Assembly (NCBI GenBank): GCA_003116875.1
Contig: BCKT01000007.1
Location: 124,001 to 188,000 of the forward strand
Length of the DNA stretch: 64,000 nt
Direction of reading: 5' to 3'
Source: Takashimella koratensis
Taxonomy: Eukaryota; Basidiomycota; Tremellomycetes; Trichosporonales; Tetragoniomycetaceae
In this document: positions 23,347-34,400 of the stretch, one piece after another
How positions within the stretch are numbered: position 1 is the stretch's first letter
Layout: the number at the start of each line of letters is the position of its first letter
The notes under the pieces: generated by a model
The model's database searches: none
What the model saw: only the letters and a program-made list of their open reading frames with translations
Told to the model about the DNA's origin: nothing
Program-made: the position numbers and the translations under genes

Positions 23347-25502
23347 TCACTCCCGGAAGCGCGGATCCAGATATGTTGGACAAGTCAAGTCAGGATCTAC
23401 ACCATACGAAGGCTGAGGAAAGGTCCGACCCTTGTGTCCGTCCTTGTCCCACAACACTGATGATGTCTGCGTCAACGGCAAAGGCGACGACCTCCGTGTC
23501 CGTCCTCCACATGCGTATCCGTCTCCGAGATGGGGACTGTACTGCTCTACCGACGGCGTGACCATCTCGTATGCCCCCAACATGTCTCGCGTGTTTTCTG
23601 ACTCAAAGTATGCCGCACGATCCGTGCGCGCAATGTGGTCAGTGCGACTATTCGTCGTGTCGCCCGTTTGGTCGTAACCCCTAACACCCGATCGTGGGGT
23701 CTGGTAACTTTGAAGACTTGTGGATGACAGAGTAGTTGTCATTGGTGTCAAGGGCGAGGCGAGGTGTTCAAAGTGCTCGGGATCTCGAAAAACGCTGGGT
23801 GAGAATGGACGATGACGGGACGAGTTCGCGGTGGCGGCACTGGGTGGGTGTGGAAAGCTGGGAGATAGAAATTGGTCGCTGGTTACGAGGGATACGGGGT
23901 GAAAAGACTGGTCAATCGTCAGTTTATCGCTCAAAGATAGGTACAAGGTGATAGGAAGAGAGATGAAGAGTGACTGTGCACCAGAGCGATGGTGGCTAGA
24001 GGTCCCACTCACTCCGTTGTGAAACCGAAAAAACTGGTCCGGGTGGTATGACCCCTCTGACACCTCCTGCACCTGCGGCGACCTAACCTCGTATCGACAT
24101 TCCGCCGGAGTAGGTTGGTACTGATCAATCGCTGGCGTTCTGGGAAGGTACGTGTAGCCATCAAACCCATCGCCATAGCTTGGACGGTGGTGGAAACCCG
24201 GAGTAGAGTGGTGTCGACCGTTGGCGATGAGCATCCGCGGGTAGATAGGGACAGGGGCGTCGGCGTAGTAACCGTGAGGGGAGAGATGTGTCGTTTGTCG
24301 ATAGGTTGGGTGGAAGCGGTGATCCCGGGGATGAGGCTGAGATGGAGGAGCCTCGTTCTTGACTTCCGGCTCTTTCTCTTTCTCTCGGAACATGTCTTCT
24401 GGCGCTCTTTTACCACAATCAGCAGAGAAACGCGCGAGACTGTGGCACAGCCTCTTCACTTACTTCACCACATGAGTATAGGGCCAACTTGACCACGTGT
24501 GGTTACTTGTCGTACCCATGACCTCTTCCGCTAGCTTCTGCGCATAAGTTGTCCAAATCGCCAGCTCTACGAGCTCGAGTCGGTGGATCTGGATACGCTG
24601 GGTAGGGGCGAGCCCAGCGAACGGGGAGGCGTCGAGGACTCTGCCGAAGGGGCTGTGACCAGTGGGCGAGGAAGCGATTTTGTGGATCGTGTGGTGCAGC
24701 GAAACGTGTGGGGGTCGGGGCGTGAGAAGGAGAGCCTAAGCAATGGGGATTGAGTTGGTTTGTGTGGAGCGTGCTGGTGGGTGTAAAGGTGCAGGTGGTA
24801 GGTTCGGTAGGAACTCACGAAAGACGCGGTTTTAGGACCTTCACGGAGACTGTAGTGCAACGCGGCGAGGGTCCACAGTTTGCCGCATTTCCCGCTGCAG
24901 GAGATCCAATCGGATGGGTCAGATACGTGCCAAAGGAGGCGTGGTTGAGAGAAATTTGTTTGCGGGACGGGGAAGGAGAGATGTCTACTTACAACTTGTG
25001 CGGAATGGTGGTGGATTCCGAAGCGTAGCCGAGAACCTGAACGACCTCGGTGCGTATAGCCAAAAGGGAGGATGGGTCGGTGTTGAATGATCCGAGAGTC
25101 GCTTGAAACATGCTGTGCTGTGTTGTATGAGCGATTGAGCTAGGCAAGGGTGGTGTGGGGAGTTCGGGAGGACAAGGATCCGAGCGGACGGGTCTCGATG
25201 TCGGTAGGAGCTTGTTGTGGAGAGAGAGGTGGGTGGCAAGTACTTGACGTGTGGAAGATGAAGTGGAGAGGATGAGCTCACCTTGTATCGGTGTGCGTCG
25301 GGGTCGGGTTGGCCGCATTTGAACCAGATACAAGAAGAGGGTGAGGACGTGCCGCAGTCACATACCTCGGTCGGCAGGCTGGGCGGCGAGTGGGGTAAGG
25401 TGGGCAGGTAAGCAGGCGTGAATGAGGTGAGAAGAGGGAGGGTTGCAACAGTGAGAAGGGAAGGAAGGTGGTCGCTCACAGCTTGAGACGGCGATTGCCC
25501 AT
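23347..25502 (-). CDS. Uncharacterised 515-aa protein with Cys-rich N-terminus
   Basis: Seven exons: 25502-25480, 25378-25282, 25117-24993, 24894-24819, 24735-24464, 24406-24013, 23907-23347, all in phase with canonical donors and CTGAC/CTGAT branch points. The N-terminus (about 1-110) contains five Cys in CDCGTSS...SCIWFKCGQ and GKCGKLWTLAALHYS. That could bind zinc and is faintly reminiscent of a degenerate GATA finger, but the spacing does not fit. Residues 107-200 are helical (RLELVELAIWTTYAQKLAEE). The rest is disordered, rich in His, Pro, Tyr and Ser. It might be a DNA-binding regulator, but I recognise no family and do not assign a function. The frame closing over seven exons argues that the gene is real. 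Confidence 0.6.
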
Positions 25503-25793
25503 TGTTGACGGGATGGTTAAGAGGGTTGAGGGGAAGGAGAGGGTTGAAGAGTGAGGTGAGTGATGGAGGATGGAGGATGGTGAGGAAGGTAGAAGAGGTA
25601 GTGAGGAGAAGGTCAAGGATAAGGATGGAGAAGAGGGAAGAAGAAGGAAGGGGAAAGGAAGGTGATCAAATTAGACGGGTGGTGTGGCTCAACCCAGTAG
25701 GTGTATACAGGAGTTGAAGGTAGGTAGGTAGGGTAACGAAGCGAAGAGAGTTTTATCAACCCAGACAAACTAATAGATCACCTTGAGGCGGGC

Positions 25794-26486
25794 TTAGGGA
25801 AGGTAGAGGGAAAGGGTGAGAAGAGCACTGATCAGGTTCAAGGCAAAGACAGGTACTATGACGATGGTAACGAGGAAGACAACAGCTGCAGAGAAGAGGT
25901 CACCGCTTTAGTTGAGCATGAAGGGGAGAGAGAGCGGGTGGAAGAGACCAAGGCGAGGAGAGAGGAGGCAGGGAGAGAGGTCATGAAAGAGCTGGGGCTA
26001 TTCCGAGGACGTAGAGAGTCCTCGCTTCCGGTATATGACGAGTATGGGGACGAGTATGAAAGGTATCGAGCCTACGAAGAAGATGAGAGGAGGGAAGATA
26101 AGAGGACCGAAGAGTAAGATTAGGCCGAGGGGGATGGCGGGAGAGAAAAATATGTCGATTAAGTCGTCGAGAATGCCTTCCAGTTCATTCATCGGAGCAG
26201 GGGAGAAGGAGGGGAGAGTCGAATGGGAGGAGGAGAGGAGCAGGGGGAAGAGAACGAGAGAGGAGCTCGGGTTAGGCAAAGAGGTGGTTCAGATAATCTA
26301 CCAAGCCCTGTGGACAGCCCTGCGGACAAGGCGAAAGAAGGTAGAGTATAAAACGACTCGTGGGAAAGATATATAAGAAGTGAAGAGGACAAGGCAGAGT
26401 AAGTAGAAAGTAAAGAGGACCAGAGGGGAGAGGAGGGTGAGGAAGATCTTGAGGAAGAGACAGAGGTAAAAAACTGGGCTGAGCAT
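25794..26486 (-). CDS. Small multi-pass membrane protein, exon structure uncertain
   Basis: Several hydrophobic segments follow one another on the minus strand. MLSPVFYLCLFLKIFLTLLS and the following Leu/Phe stretch begin at ATG 26486. IPLGLILLFGPLIFPPLIFF and VPILVIYRKR lie near 26010-26180. A last exon, after a good CTGCAG acceptor near 25880, encodes VVFLVTIVIVPVFALNLISA and stops at 25794-25796. One 36-nt intron (donor GTAGAT near 26321) is plausible. The donor for the last exon could not be fixed, so the coordinates are approximate and this could be two genes. Four or more transmembrane helices; function unknown. Confidence 0.4.
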
Positions 26487-26774
26487 GGGGGATGGGGGAT
26501 GGGCAGGTGGGAGAGGGGATGAGGGATGAGGGATGAGGAGAAAGAGGAAGAGTGAGAGTAGAAGGGGTGAAGAGCTAGTAGGAGGTTGAGTAAGAGGCCG
26601 AGAGGGGGAGAGGGAGAGACTAGCCTAAGCCAGAGGAAGAAGATATGACAATCTACATCTACCCGAGTCATGATCTCAATCCTCAACAGTCCATGTCAGC
26701 GTCACCTTGACCCGCATTCGAAACACAGTCCTCAAACTCATCCATGCGACATGCCGAATGTAATTACAACCCAT
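26487..26774. other. Intergenic region between the DUF2419 gene and the membrane-protein gene
   Basis: 288 bp of A/G-rich sequence with GGGATGAG/GGATGAGG repeats near 26513-26540. Probably the promoter of the membrane-protein gene and the 3' UTR of the DUF2419 gene. Confidence 0.4.
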
Positions 26775-28151
26775 CTAGCTACTCTTCTCACCCAGCCTCC
26801 ATCCAACACCACGTACGTCCATCCCATCCACCACCTGCCCCATGATCCTCAACACATCGATAGGAGTGACCCGACCTTCATCCGACTTTACAATCTCCGA
26901 GCAGACCTCGATGGAAGCACGAGTATATGCGGCCACATCGACGGTGGGGAAAATGAGGGCGAGTTTGGGCCCAAGAGCAGGTCCGGAAGCAGAGGACGAT
27001 CGCTGGTCGCTGCTGCTGTTATCGGAAGAGACGGTATGCGGGGAGAGCAGAGCTGCGATCTCAGTCGCCGAGAGCGGAGTCGAAGGGCTAGGCGGAAGAG
27101 CAGGTGATGACAATATACCGAGGTACACGAGTGCAGGGAGGGGGAGGGGAAGAGGGGAAGCTACGGCAAGAGCGGGGTAAGAAGGCAGTGGGAGAGAGGG
27201 GGAGAACGTGGAAGAGTTTCGAGATTGGACAAAGGCGAGGTCTTGCAGAAGTCGAAGAGGAGAGGTAGGCAGGGCTTGGATGGATCAGCAGGGAGCAGCG
27301 ACAGAAGGGAGGTGAGAGTAGAGGAGAATCTAACTCACCACCAGTGGTTAGAGGGAAAGACTCTGCAAGATAGGGAACGAGCGCGAGAGCCTGACAAGGG
27401 CGAGGAATGGTTAGTTTGACGGTCAATTACACGGCAACAAGGGCAACGTGACGGACACGGCAACACCAAGACGCTGACACCAGGCAAAACCTTTACTCAC
27501 ACTGCTACAAAACCGCTCTGCGAAAGCCCACGCCTTATCCTCTTCTCCCTCCTCTGCCTCGTGTGCCGCCTCGATGGCCTCTTTTACTTCTTCACCCAGA
27601 CACGCGCCCCTCATCCTCCCTGCTGTCTCTTTCAACACCATCACGATCTCATCCACTATCCGTGCAGCGGCCGGGTCTCTCTCGCCTACGGTGATCCCTG
27701 GCATATTCTCACTCGGTCGTTCACGCATAACCTGGATCCCAAAGACTTCTGCGATACGGGCGGGCGATAGTCCTGTTCCTTCGTGTTCCCCTCCCAGAAC
27801 CTCGAATTCGGGAGATGAAGGTGCGGGTCCTCCCCATGCGGCGGAGGAGAGGAGGTTTGACGCCGACCAGTCGGGTTCGGAAGCGAGGTAGAGACCGAGA
27901 ACACCACGGGTAGCGGTATCCACAGGGTCGGTGAGGGTGTTGACGAAATAGTCGGCGTGCGAAGGGTGGGAGAGGAGAGAGTAGACCAAGTGTAGAGTGG
28001 AGAGGAGGTTGAGCGTGTGTAAGGAGGAAGGGAAGGCGAGGGGGAAGGTTACGGGGAGGTGGGAGGTGGAAGGGCGGGAGAGGTGGTCGGGAGGGAGAGA
28101 GGAAAGGAAGGAGGCGACGGCGGAGGGGGAGACGTTGATGGTAGCGGGCAT
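26775..28151 (-). CDS. Queuosine salvage protein (DUF2419 / Qng1-type N-glycosylase)
   Basis: Family members release queuine from queuosine 5'-phosphate so it can be inserted into tRNA. Exons: 28151-27501, 27390-27339, 27274-26775; 400 aa (human Qng1 is 341), phases consistent (introns 110 and 64 nt). Family-like blocks: FPLAFPSSLHTLNLLSTLHL after an N-terminal helical segment, TRGVLGLYLASEP, LSPARIAEVFGIQVMRE, PGITVGERDPAAARIVDEIV, VLKETAGRMRG, and towards the C-terminus LPALVYLGILSSP and IEVCSEIVKSDEG. The second half contains Ser/Pro-rich stretches and the extreme C-terminus does not end in the usual Arg-Thr-hydrophobic motif, so the last splice choice may be wrong. The assignment is by block pattern only. 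Confidence 0.6.
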
Positions 28152-28538
28152 GGCGAAGGGGGCTGTGGTCGCTGTCCTAGGGGCAAGGAGGGAGCAGTGG
28201 GAGGTGGACAGGAGAGGAGATCGTGATAGATGTTTTAGGAAATGGGAAACGCAGCCGTCTCAAAGTTGAACCAACATTTCATGGACGATTTCGTCACCGC
28301 TCACTCCAGGTCACGTGGATCAGATTTATCAGATACCAAATCGCCCCCCGGGGAAGGCGACGATGACAGTGAGAAGAGTGACATCAACAGCAGCTTGGCC
28401 CAGAGAAAGGCCCTGATGCATACACGTCATGGAAGAGGTGGGACTGGTATTATAATACAAGCAAAAGACCGCCGGTGGTACGGAGGTAAGATGGTCACAC
28501 GAGGAGAAGACGGGACAGGTCTAGATATGAAAGGGGGG
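28152..28538. other. Intergenic region between BolA-like and DUF2419 genes
   Basis: 387 bp; contains the start of an ORF (28242-28718) that overlaps the BolA-like exons antisense and is not considered a gene. Presumably the DUF2419 promoter and the BolA 3' UTR. Confidence 0.5.
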
Positions 28539-29192
28539 TTAAGCGGATTGCTCCTTGGCCCATTGTTCGGGCGTAAGGGTTTTCTGAAAGCTGTCAGTGA
28601 TTGTAGGAAAGGGGTGGAGAGGGATGAGAGGTGGTGTGATGCAGAGGGAGGCAGGAGATGCAGGATGACCGAGGAGGAAGGAGGCGAGGTACTTGGGAAA
28701 AGGCGTGAAGCTCGCTGATCTCGTCGGCGAGAAGCTGGTTGACTGGTTCTGTCAGCGGGTCACGATCTCAATGGAGCCTATCGTCGAAGCGGTAGCTGAG
28801 CATGTCATGTATTCAACAGAGTGTCCTCGGGTCAAGACTAGAGACGTAGAGATCCGATACTGTTCAACTCCACTTACTCAGCTTGTGTCGCGCCAAAGTC
28901 GTCTTCTTTGCAAAGTCAGGAGAGACGATGACAATCGCATATGAAGAACCACAGTTGCCCGATGTATCCACAATATCCTAAATATCAGGGGATGTATGTA
29001 TGGTCAGTGCATGTTCTCAAGGTTGACGTCGATCTCAAGAGTGACAAAGCCAGCTAGGAGTAAAAGATGAGAGGGAAAGGGAAGAGTAGAGTGCAGGTGA
29101 GGTCGGAGAGAGGGATGACGTACAAGATGTTGAACGGCGAGAGCGGCGCGGACCTTGGTCTCGATCCGAGCGGCCACAGGAGCGTCTGCCAT
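28539..29192 (-). CDS. BOL2: BolA-like protein (BOLA2/Fra2 type)
   Basis: Small BolA-fold protein; cytosolic BOLA2/Fra2 homologues bind a [2Fe-2S] cluster with monothiol glutaredoxins and act in iron sensing. Exons: 29192-29124, 28977-28878, 28742-28693, 28583-28539; 87 aa, almost the length of human BOLA2 (86). Introns are 146, 135 and 109 nt. Motifs: DIVDTSGNCGSSYAIVIVSP with Cys32 in the cluster loop, FAKKTTLARHKLINQLL with the conserved His, and ELHAFSQKTLTPEQW, the family's C-terminal signature. The last exon codes for only 14 residues. The gene shares a 326-bp divergent promoter with the mitochondrial uS9 gene. Confidence 0.92.
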
Positions 29193-29518
29193 AGCTGCGA
29201 GGTGGATGGAGAGGGGTAGAGGGGGAGAGGGGGACAGTGTGAGGTGTAGGTGACAGCAGCGCTGAGGGGGTCGGGCTTTGTGGTCGGTCCTTGTGGTCGT
29301 TGGTACCAATCCAAAGTCGGTAATCGAGCCATGACCAATTCATCCAAGGAGTGAAGCATGACGTGTGTTTTATCCGACAAGTATTTGGACTGGCCGAGGC
29401 CACGTGGATGAGTGATAATGGTTGCCCAAAAAAAAACGAAAAATCACATGTCGAAAAACGTCTGTAACTCTTGATCACATCCACATCATTACCACAGCCA
29501 CAGCCACAGCTCTTCGCC

Positions 29519-30733
29519 ATGTTCGTATCCGGTCACGGCGCGGGGCGTTCGCGCGCGCTCGCTCTCCTCCCTACCTCACTCCGCGCCTCTTCCTCCTCTC
29601 CTTCTTCTATCCCTTCCTCATCCCGCCTTGCGTCAAGCTACCACCCTTCCTCGACCTCGACCTCTACCCCATCTCGACCTCCCCGCCCTTCCTCTCCCTC
29701 ATTCTTCACTGGTCGACCCGACTTCCACGATTCTCTCACCCACCTGACCTCCACTCTATCCCGTGCACAATCGCTGCTCCGAGCCGCACACATCTACCCG
29801 CTCCCTTCGACATTGCCTTACCTCCAGCCCCCAGCGGTGAGCTGGAAGGCCGCGGAGAACCTGGGCTTCAACACCCGTGGAGCAGGGGAGTACCGACAGG
29901 TGATCGATGTGTTGAATGAGATGCACCACCTGCGGTACGTGGCAAGCACAGCGGGGAGTGGAGACGTCGCCAGGTTGTTGGATACTGTGTTGGGCGCATA
30001 CGAGCGAGCGGATCGATCCGAGGCATCATCGGGGGCGGCGGTGGATGCCGAGGGCGTAGAAGAGGCCAAGGGGAAGGAAGGGATTGACGAGCTAGGCAGA
30101 AGTTACGCCATGGGTCGGAGAAAGACAAGCTCAGCTAGAGTCTGGATGGTCCCTGTCTCCGTCTCCACAGACGCAGAAACACCTTCGACATTGCCTCAAC
30201 CGGGTCAGATCTTGGTGAACCACTTACCACTCGCCGATCACTTCTCACGAACGACCGACAGAGACCTTGTGCTCCGCCCGTTCCGACTCACGGGGCTCAT
30301 CGGTGCTTATAACGTATTCGCACTCGTACGTGGCGGCGGGACGACAGGGCAAGCAGGCGCGCTCAGCCTCGCGGTCGCCCGCGCCCTGGCCCAGATCAGG
30401 GACGACGTCGTGCCAGTGCTTGAGAATGGTGAGTTTTGGCTGATGTCGAATAGGATGGGTAGGAGGGGAAGAAGGGATACATAGGTGTGGAGTACATGGA
30501 GTAGGCACTGATCGAATCCAGACGGCGCACTCATGCGTGATACCCGTATGGTCGAGCGAAAGAAGACTGGTCTCGCCAAGGCGCGCAAGAGGGTGAGTCC
30601 AACTCTCTTTAGCCTATACTGTAGCGAAGCTATCCTGGTCACGGCTCTAATCTCTAGGCTGTCGATCGTGGTTGTGCTCAGAAGTGGAATGTGCTGACGG
30701 ATCTGATAATAGTACACCTGGGTCAAGCGATGA
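29519..30733 (+). CDS. MRPS9: Mitochondrial small-subunit ribosomal protein uS9m
   Basis: Exons: 29519-30428, 30522-30592, 30713-30733; 333 aa. The N-terminus (MFVSGHGAGRSRALALLPTS, then Ser/Arg/Pro-rich) looks like a mitochondrial presequence. Residues 95-200 are a mitochondrial extension. The S9 domain follows: GRRKTSSARVWMVPV, GQILVNHLPLADHF, LTGLIGAYNVFALVRGGGTT, GQAGALSLAVARAL, and the invariant tail [24 protein letters not shown], whose last Arg contacts P-site tRNA in the family. The final exon encodes only YTWVKR plus the stop. An upstream in-frame ATG at 29471 is possible, but the chosen start gives a better presequence. Confidence 0.95.
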
Positions 30734-30999
30734 TCGCATACTCGTCGAGGTTTTCAGCCCCACTCTATCATCATAGCATACATCCTTCTTGGACCGAGTA
30801 TATCAGAAGCATGTATACCGTTGCATCATGTCGACCTGGACCTGTTACCCTTTGACTGATACAAATGCACGATGGAAGGAAACTGCCTGGCTAATAATCA
30901 ATCACTGGCTTAACTTACGTCGGCTTTCAATGCATTTACAGAGAGTGTGTTCACGACGAAAAACGAGAGATGGTTGGGGGTGAGGAGGGTGAAGAGCAA

Positions 31000-31105
31000 G
31001 TGCTCAGATTTTCTTTGGAAGCTCTGTTGTTGAGCGCGTACGCGGGTTGGACTTACTTTGGAGCAGATCAATTGTTGACCTGGAATGCGTCAGGCTTACG
31101 TTCTC
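31000..31105 (+). repeat. Diverged direct repeat, copy 1
   Basis: Shares an ordered series of words with 31325-31410: AGTGCTCAGAT, GGAAGCTC, GCGTA(C/T)GCGGGTTGGACT and GGAGCAGATCA. Clear homology with small indels. Confidence 0.8.
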
Positions 31106-31246
31106 TCTGCCGGGGGAGGCCCGTCGTCGGACATGTGAACGTCGTCCATGATGATGATGATGATGGGCAGCTGCGACCCCGGAGATACTGTGGAAGGGGG
31201 AGGAGGGGATGAGGATGGGTTGATATTGGTAGGGAGTGTGTTTGCG

Positions 31247-31318
31247 GCGAGAAGCGAGGGGGTCGCAAGAAGCAAGGGGATGGCGAGAAGCGAGGGGGTG
31301 GCGAGAAGCGAGGGGGTG
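31247..31318 (+). repeat. 18-nt GCGAGAAGCGAGGGGGTG tandem repeat, four copies
   Basis: Four units of 18 nt, two identical and two with a few substitutions, lying between the two diverged direct repeats. Confidence 0.9.
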
Positions 31319-31324
31319 AAATAC

Positions 31325-31410
31325 CAGTGCTCAGATCTTCTTAGGAAGCTCGGTAGGCCGCGTATGCGGGTTGGACTGTGGAGCAGATCAGTATACTTCA
31401 GGCATACATT
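31325..31410 (+). repeat. Diverged direct repeat, copy 2
   Basis: Second copy of the sequence at 31000-31105, about 320 bp downstream and in the same orientation. Confidence 0.8.
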
Positions 31411-34400
31411 GTGAGGTGAGGTAACGTTTACGCTATGGGGTAGTGTATACACAGGCGGTGGGGTGACGCGTGTCCTGATGAAAGGTGTGACTGCGTGCTA
31501 GTGCATAGTAAGAGTTGTGATTGTGGTGGTTGTGGTTGTGGTTGTACCCGCAGGGATGGTGTCAGTATTGGTTGTGGTTTCTGCCACAGTGGTTGAGTAT
31601 TCACACGGCCTCCAGATAAATGGGATGTTTGACATATGGGATGGTGGTGGTGGGGATGGGGAATCGTTGGATGTGGTTATTTGCGTTGTACAAGGAAGAG
31701 GAATTGCTTGAAATTCTGTCTCGTAGATAATGATCAGGCAGGTGTCGGGACGGTCGGCATTACTCCGAGTCCGGTCAGTGCCGTTGGAGCCATGTCGCGC
31801 TCAAACACTCACAAAGGGGTCGACTATCTGATCTGACCCACCTCATGCACCCCATTGATCCCCAACTCCCCACCACGCGGAAGACACGGTACTCGAGGTA
31901 CATATCGTCCAGTACTCGGATCGGATAGTACGCGGATACCAGGAGGAATATGAGGAATTTAGGGAATTGACCAAGAGATGGATGGGCGTGGGAACGATCG
32001 TCACGCTGCCTTGGAGAGGCGGAAGGTACGGATCGACGCCAAGGCTGCGTCGCAGTAGCCATCCGGTCGGTAGTGATGGCGTCAGTCTTCTACTCTTGTT
32101 CTTACGTTTGCAAGAGCTCCTGGGTCCATGCTCTGCGGGTCATGGATCGTACGCCGTGGTTAATGCGTGACCGGCACGTGGGAAACGTACGACATGTTGT
32201 TGATTCGTCTGTTTCCGTTCCGAAGATCTGGGAAAAAATCCCACGCGGACGTGCGGATACAAAGGTAAGTCGGCGGATTGGGACTCTGAAACATGTTACA
32301 TTGCGGTAAGACGGTGTACGCAGTGAGCAGTAAGCAGTGAGCAGTACGCAGTACGCGGCATGGAGTAAGGGGTGGTGAAATGGATGGGGTCGGGCGATAA
32401 GGATTGATGACCTCGAGGCGGGACGGGAAGGTAATGGATACCGGGAGGTAATCAGGTGGCAGGTGAGTTGATGCGTATGCTCATGAGTAATCAAGCGGGT
32501 CAAGTGGGTACGTGAGGAAGCTCGTACATGTGAGACTGTACTTCTGGATGACCGTTATCCGAGGGCTACATGAGTTCAAAGACCCAGGCGAGGACACGTA
32601 TCCAGCTCTCTATCGTACGATGCGCGATACACTGACCCCTGCCTACATCTTTCCTTTCCCCAAACGATTGCAGAAACACCACGAGGCCGAGAAAGACGGA
32701 CCCCCCAAAAGTCCATCTCCAAGCCATCGAATCTTGCCGAACCTAGCGTAACAGAACAAAGTAAAAAAGGATTCAGACAAGATGTAAGTCTAGAGACCTA
32801 GACGTAAGATCGAGATGTTCGTTGAGGTAAGCCGTGACATCTCAGCAACGTAAGTAGGGAAGTTTGTACGAGATGGAAGGATGAAATTAGCAGCGACGTA
32901 GGCTACATCGTCTACGTGGGAAAGTCGGTTCCAGTATTCGGTTCGGACCTGGTTTACCTTACCTCACTTTACGCCAAGATGACACGTTTCCATTACTCCG
33001 AGAGTGGGTCAGTACAGTGGTTGCAAAGGGTGAGACAAAACATAAGCGAAGGGGTAAAGTAAGATCACGTCGTTCGCAGTCGATAACGGCAGCCAAGGGA
33101 GCGGGAGCGGTAGTGGCGGTCGTAGTCAGTGCTGGAGTCGTATTAAGGTGGTTTGGTTAGCTTCGATGACACCAGAAAGTGGGAATGTATGTAAGCGTAA
33201 ATGAAATCCACAGGGTCCAAATGAGCGGATCTAAGCGGTAAGCGGGAGGCGGTAGGGGTTTTTTTACGACGTTTCCGCATCCGCTAAGAGTTCCGCCATC
33301 CGCTATTCCCTTTGAGGTAGAGCGATGAGGGCAGCGAGGGGACAGATGAGAGGTGTTACTTGGGGTACAAGGGGAGGAGAGATTTGGGCTTGGTTGCCTT
33401 TTTTCCTGTCGAGTTGGACGGTAGCCCCACGAATGATGTGAGCTAGGAACGCGATCTCGGATGCTTCAGGCGTCGGGAGCGGCTACGGCAGTAGTAGCAG
33501 TAATCGGGGCGGACCGGTGGACGCCAGTGTCCTGTATACAGCATCGATGATGGTCGGCCCAGCTGTAATGATGAGGTTTGGTTCATCTGAACAACAATGG
33601 AGAAAACGTGTCAAAGAATCTTTGAATCGTCGCGGGGTGGTTACAACGCACGGCGATACTGAACCATGCTGAGCAACTTCAGCTGTCAACCAGCCCTGTG
33701 ACAGACAGTCGTATCGTTGAAGTACTGACCTACGGGATACGTCGGCTAGTATTGGGCTTGCTTTGGTCGATGCACGGGTCCTGCTGTGTACCATCCTTGT
33801 CCTCTCCGATGCTGTCGGTACGTGATCATGGGGATCTCATAAGTTGTTTCGCTAAACCATGTCGTTCTACTGGAATGCATCGACCACTCTCTAGGCTTTC
33901 GACCTGGTTTGAATCGACAACGGTGGTTCAGGACTGCATGCGGGAATGCATGCGGTTACTGTCAAAGTCGGGAACAAGCTTGCTCGATGGGCGTTGACAA
34001 AGAGGCCATGGTTTTCAGGTAATTTACTGGATGACATGAAAATAATGACGTCGTGGGAAACACCCCAAAAAAAAGATCAGAAACATACCCGCGTTTCATG
34101 TCTGGTGTATTAAAACGTGAGAACGGGCCTTGGAATATGGTCGGAGATGGACTGGATGGTAAGCGGTTGGGCCTGAGTCTAGATCTGGAATCTGAAGAGG
34201 GTGTCGTGATCGTCTAGTTGATGGGTACGTAGTATAGAACAAAAGGACGTCAAGGTGGATGACACGAAGCGGGAAGAACGAAGAATGTTGGTTTGTGAGT
34301 TGCCTAACCCCGTAGTCTGTCGGGTAATTCGAATCCCGCCTCTCCCGACTCGCCAACCATTCTGGGGTCCTCATATCCCGTGTTTACATGCTGGCGTGTT

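Noticed and set aside
24406..24463. A 24-nt intron (24440-24463) in the 515-aa gene
   Set aside because: Too short for a branch point. A 57-nt intron (24407-24463) with a CTGAT branch point and the same reading frame fits better.
28242..28718. 158-codon plus-strand ORF
   Set aside because: It overlaps antisense to exons 3 and 4 of the BolA-like gene and has no recognisable domain.
31240..31330. Tandem repeats considered as a CRISPR array or satellite
   Set aside because: Units are adjacent without spacers, only four copies, in a eukaryotic genome; simple tandem duplication explains them.
34300..34375. Possible tRNA T-arm (AATTCGAATCCCG) in the gene-free region
   Set aside because: No matching acceptor or D arm upstream; a lone B-box-like word is not enough.
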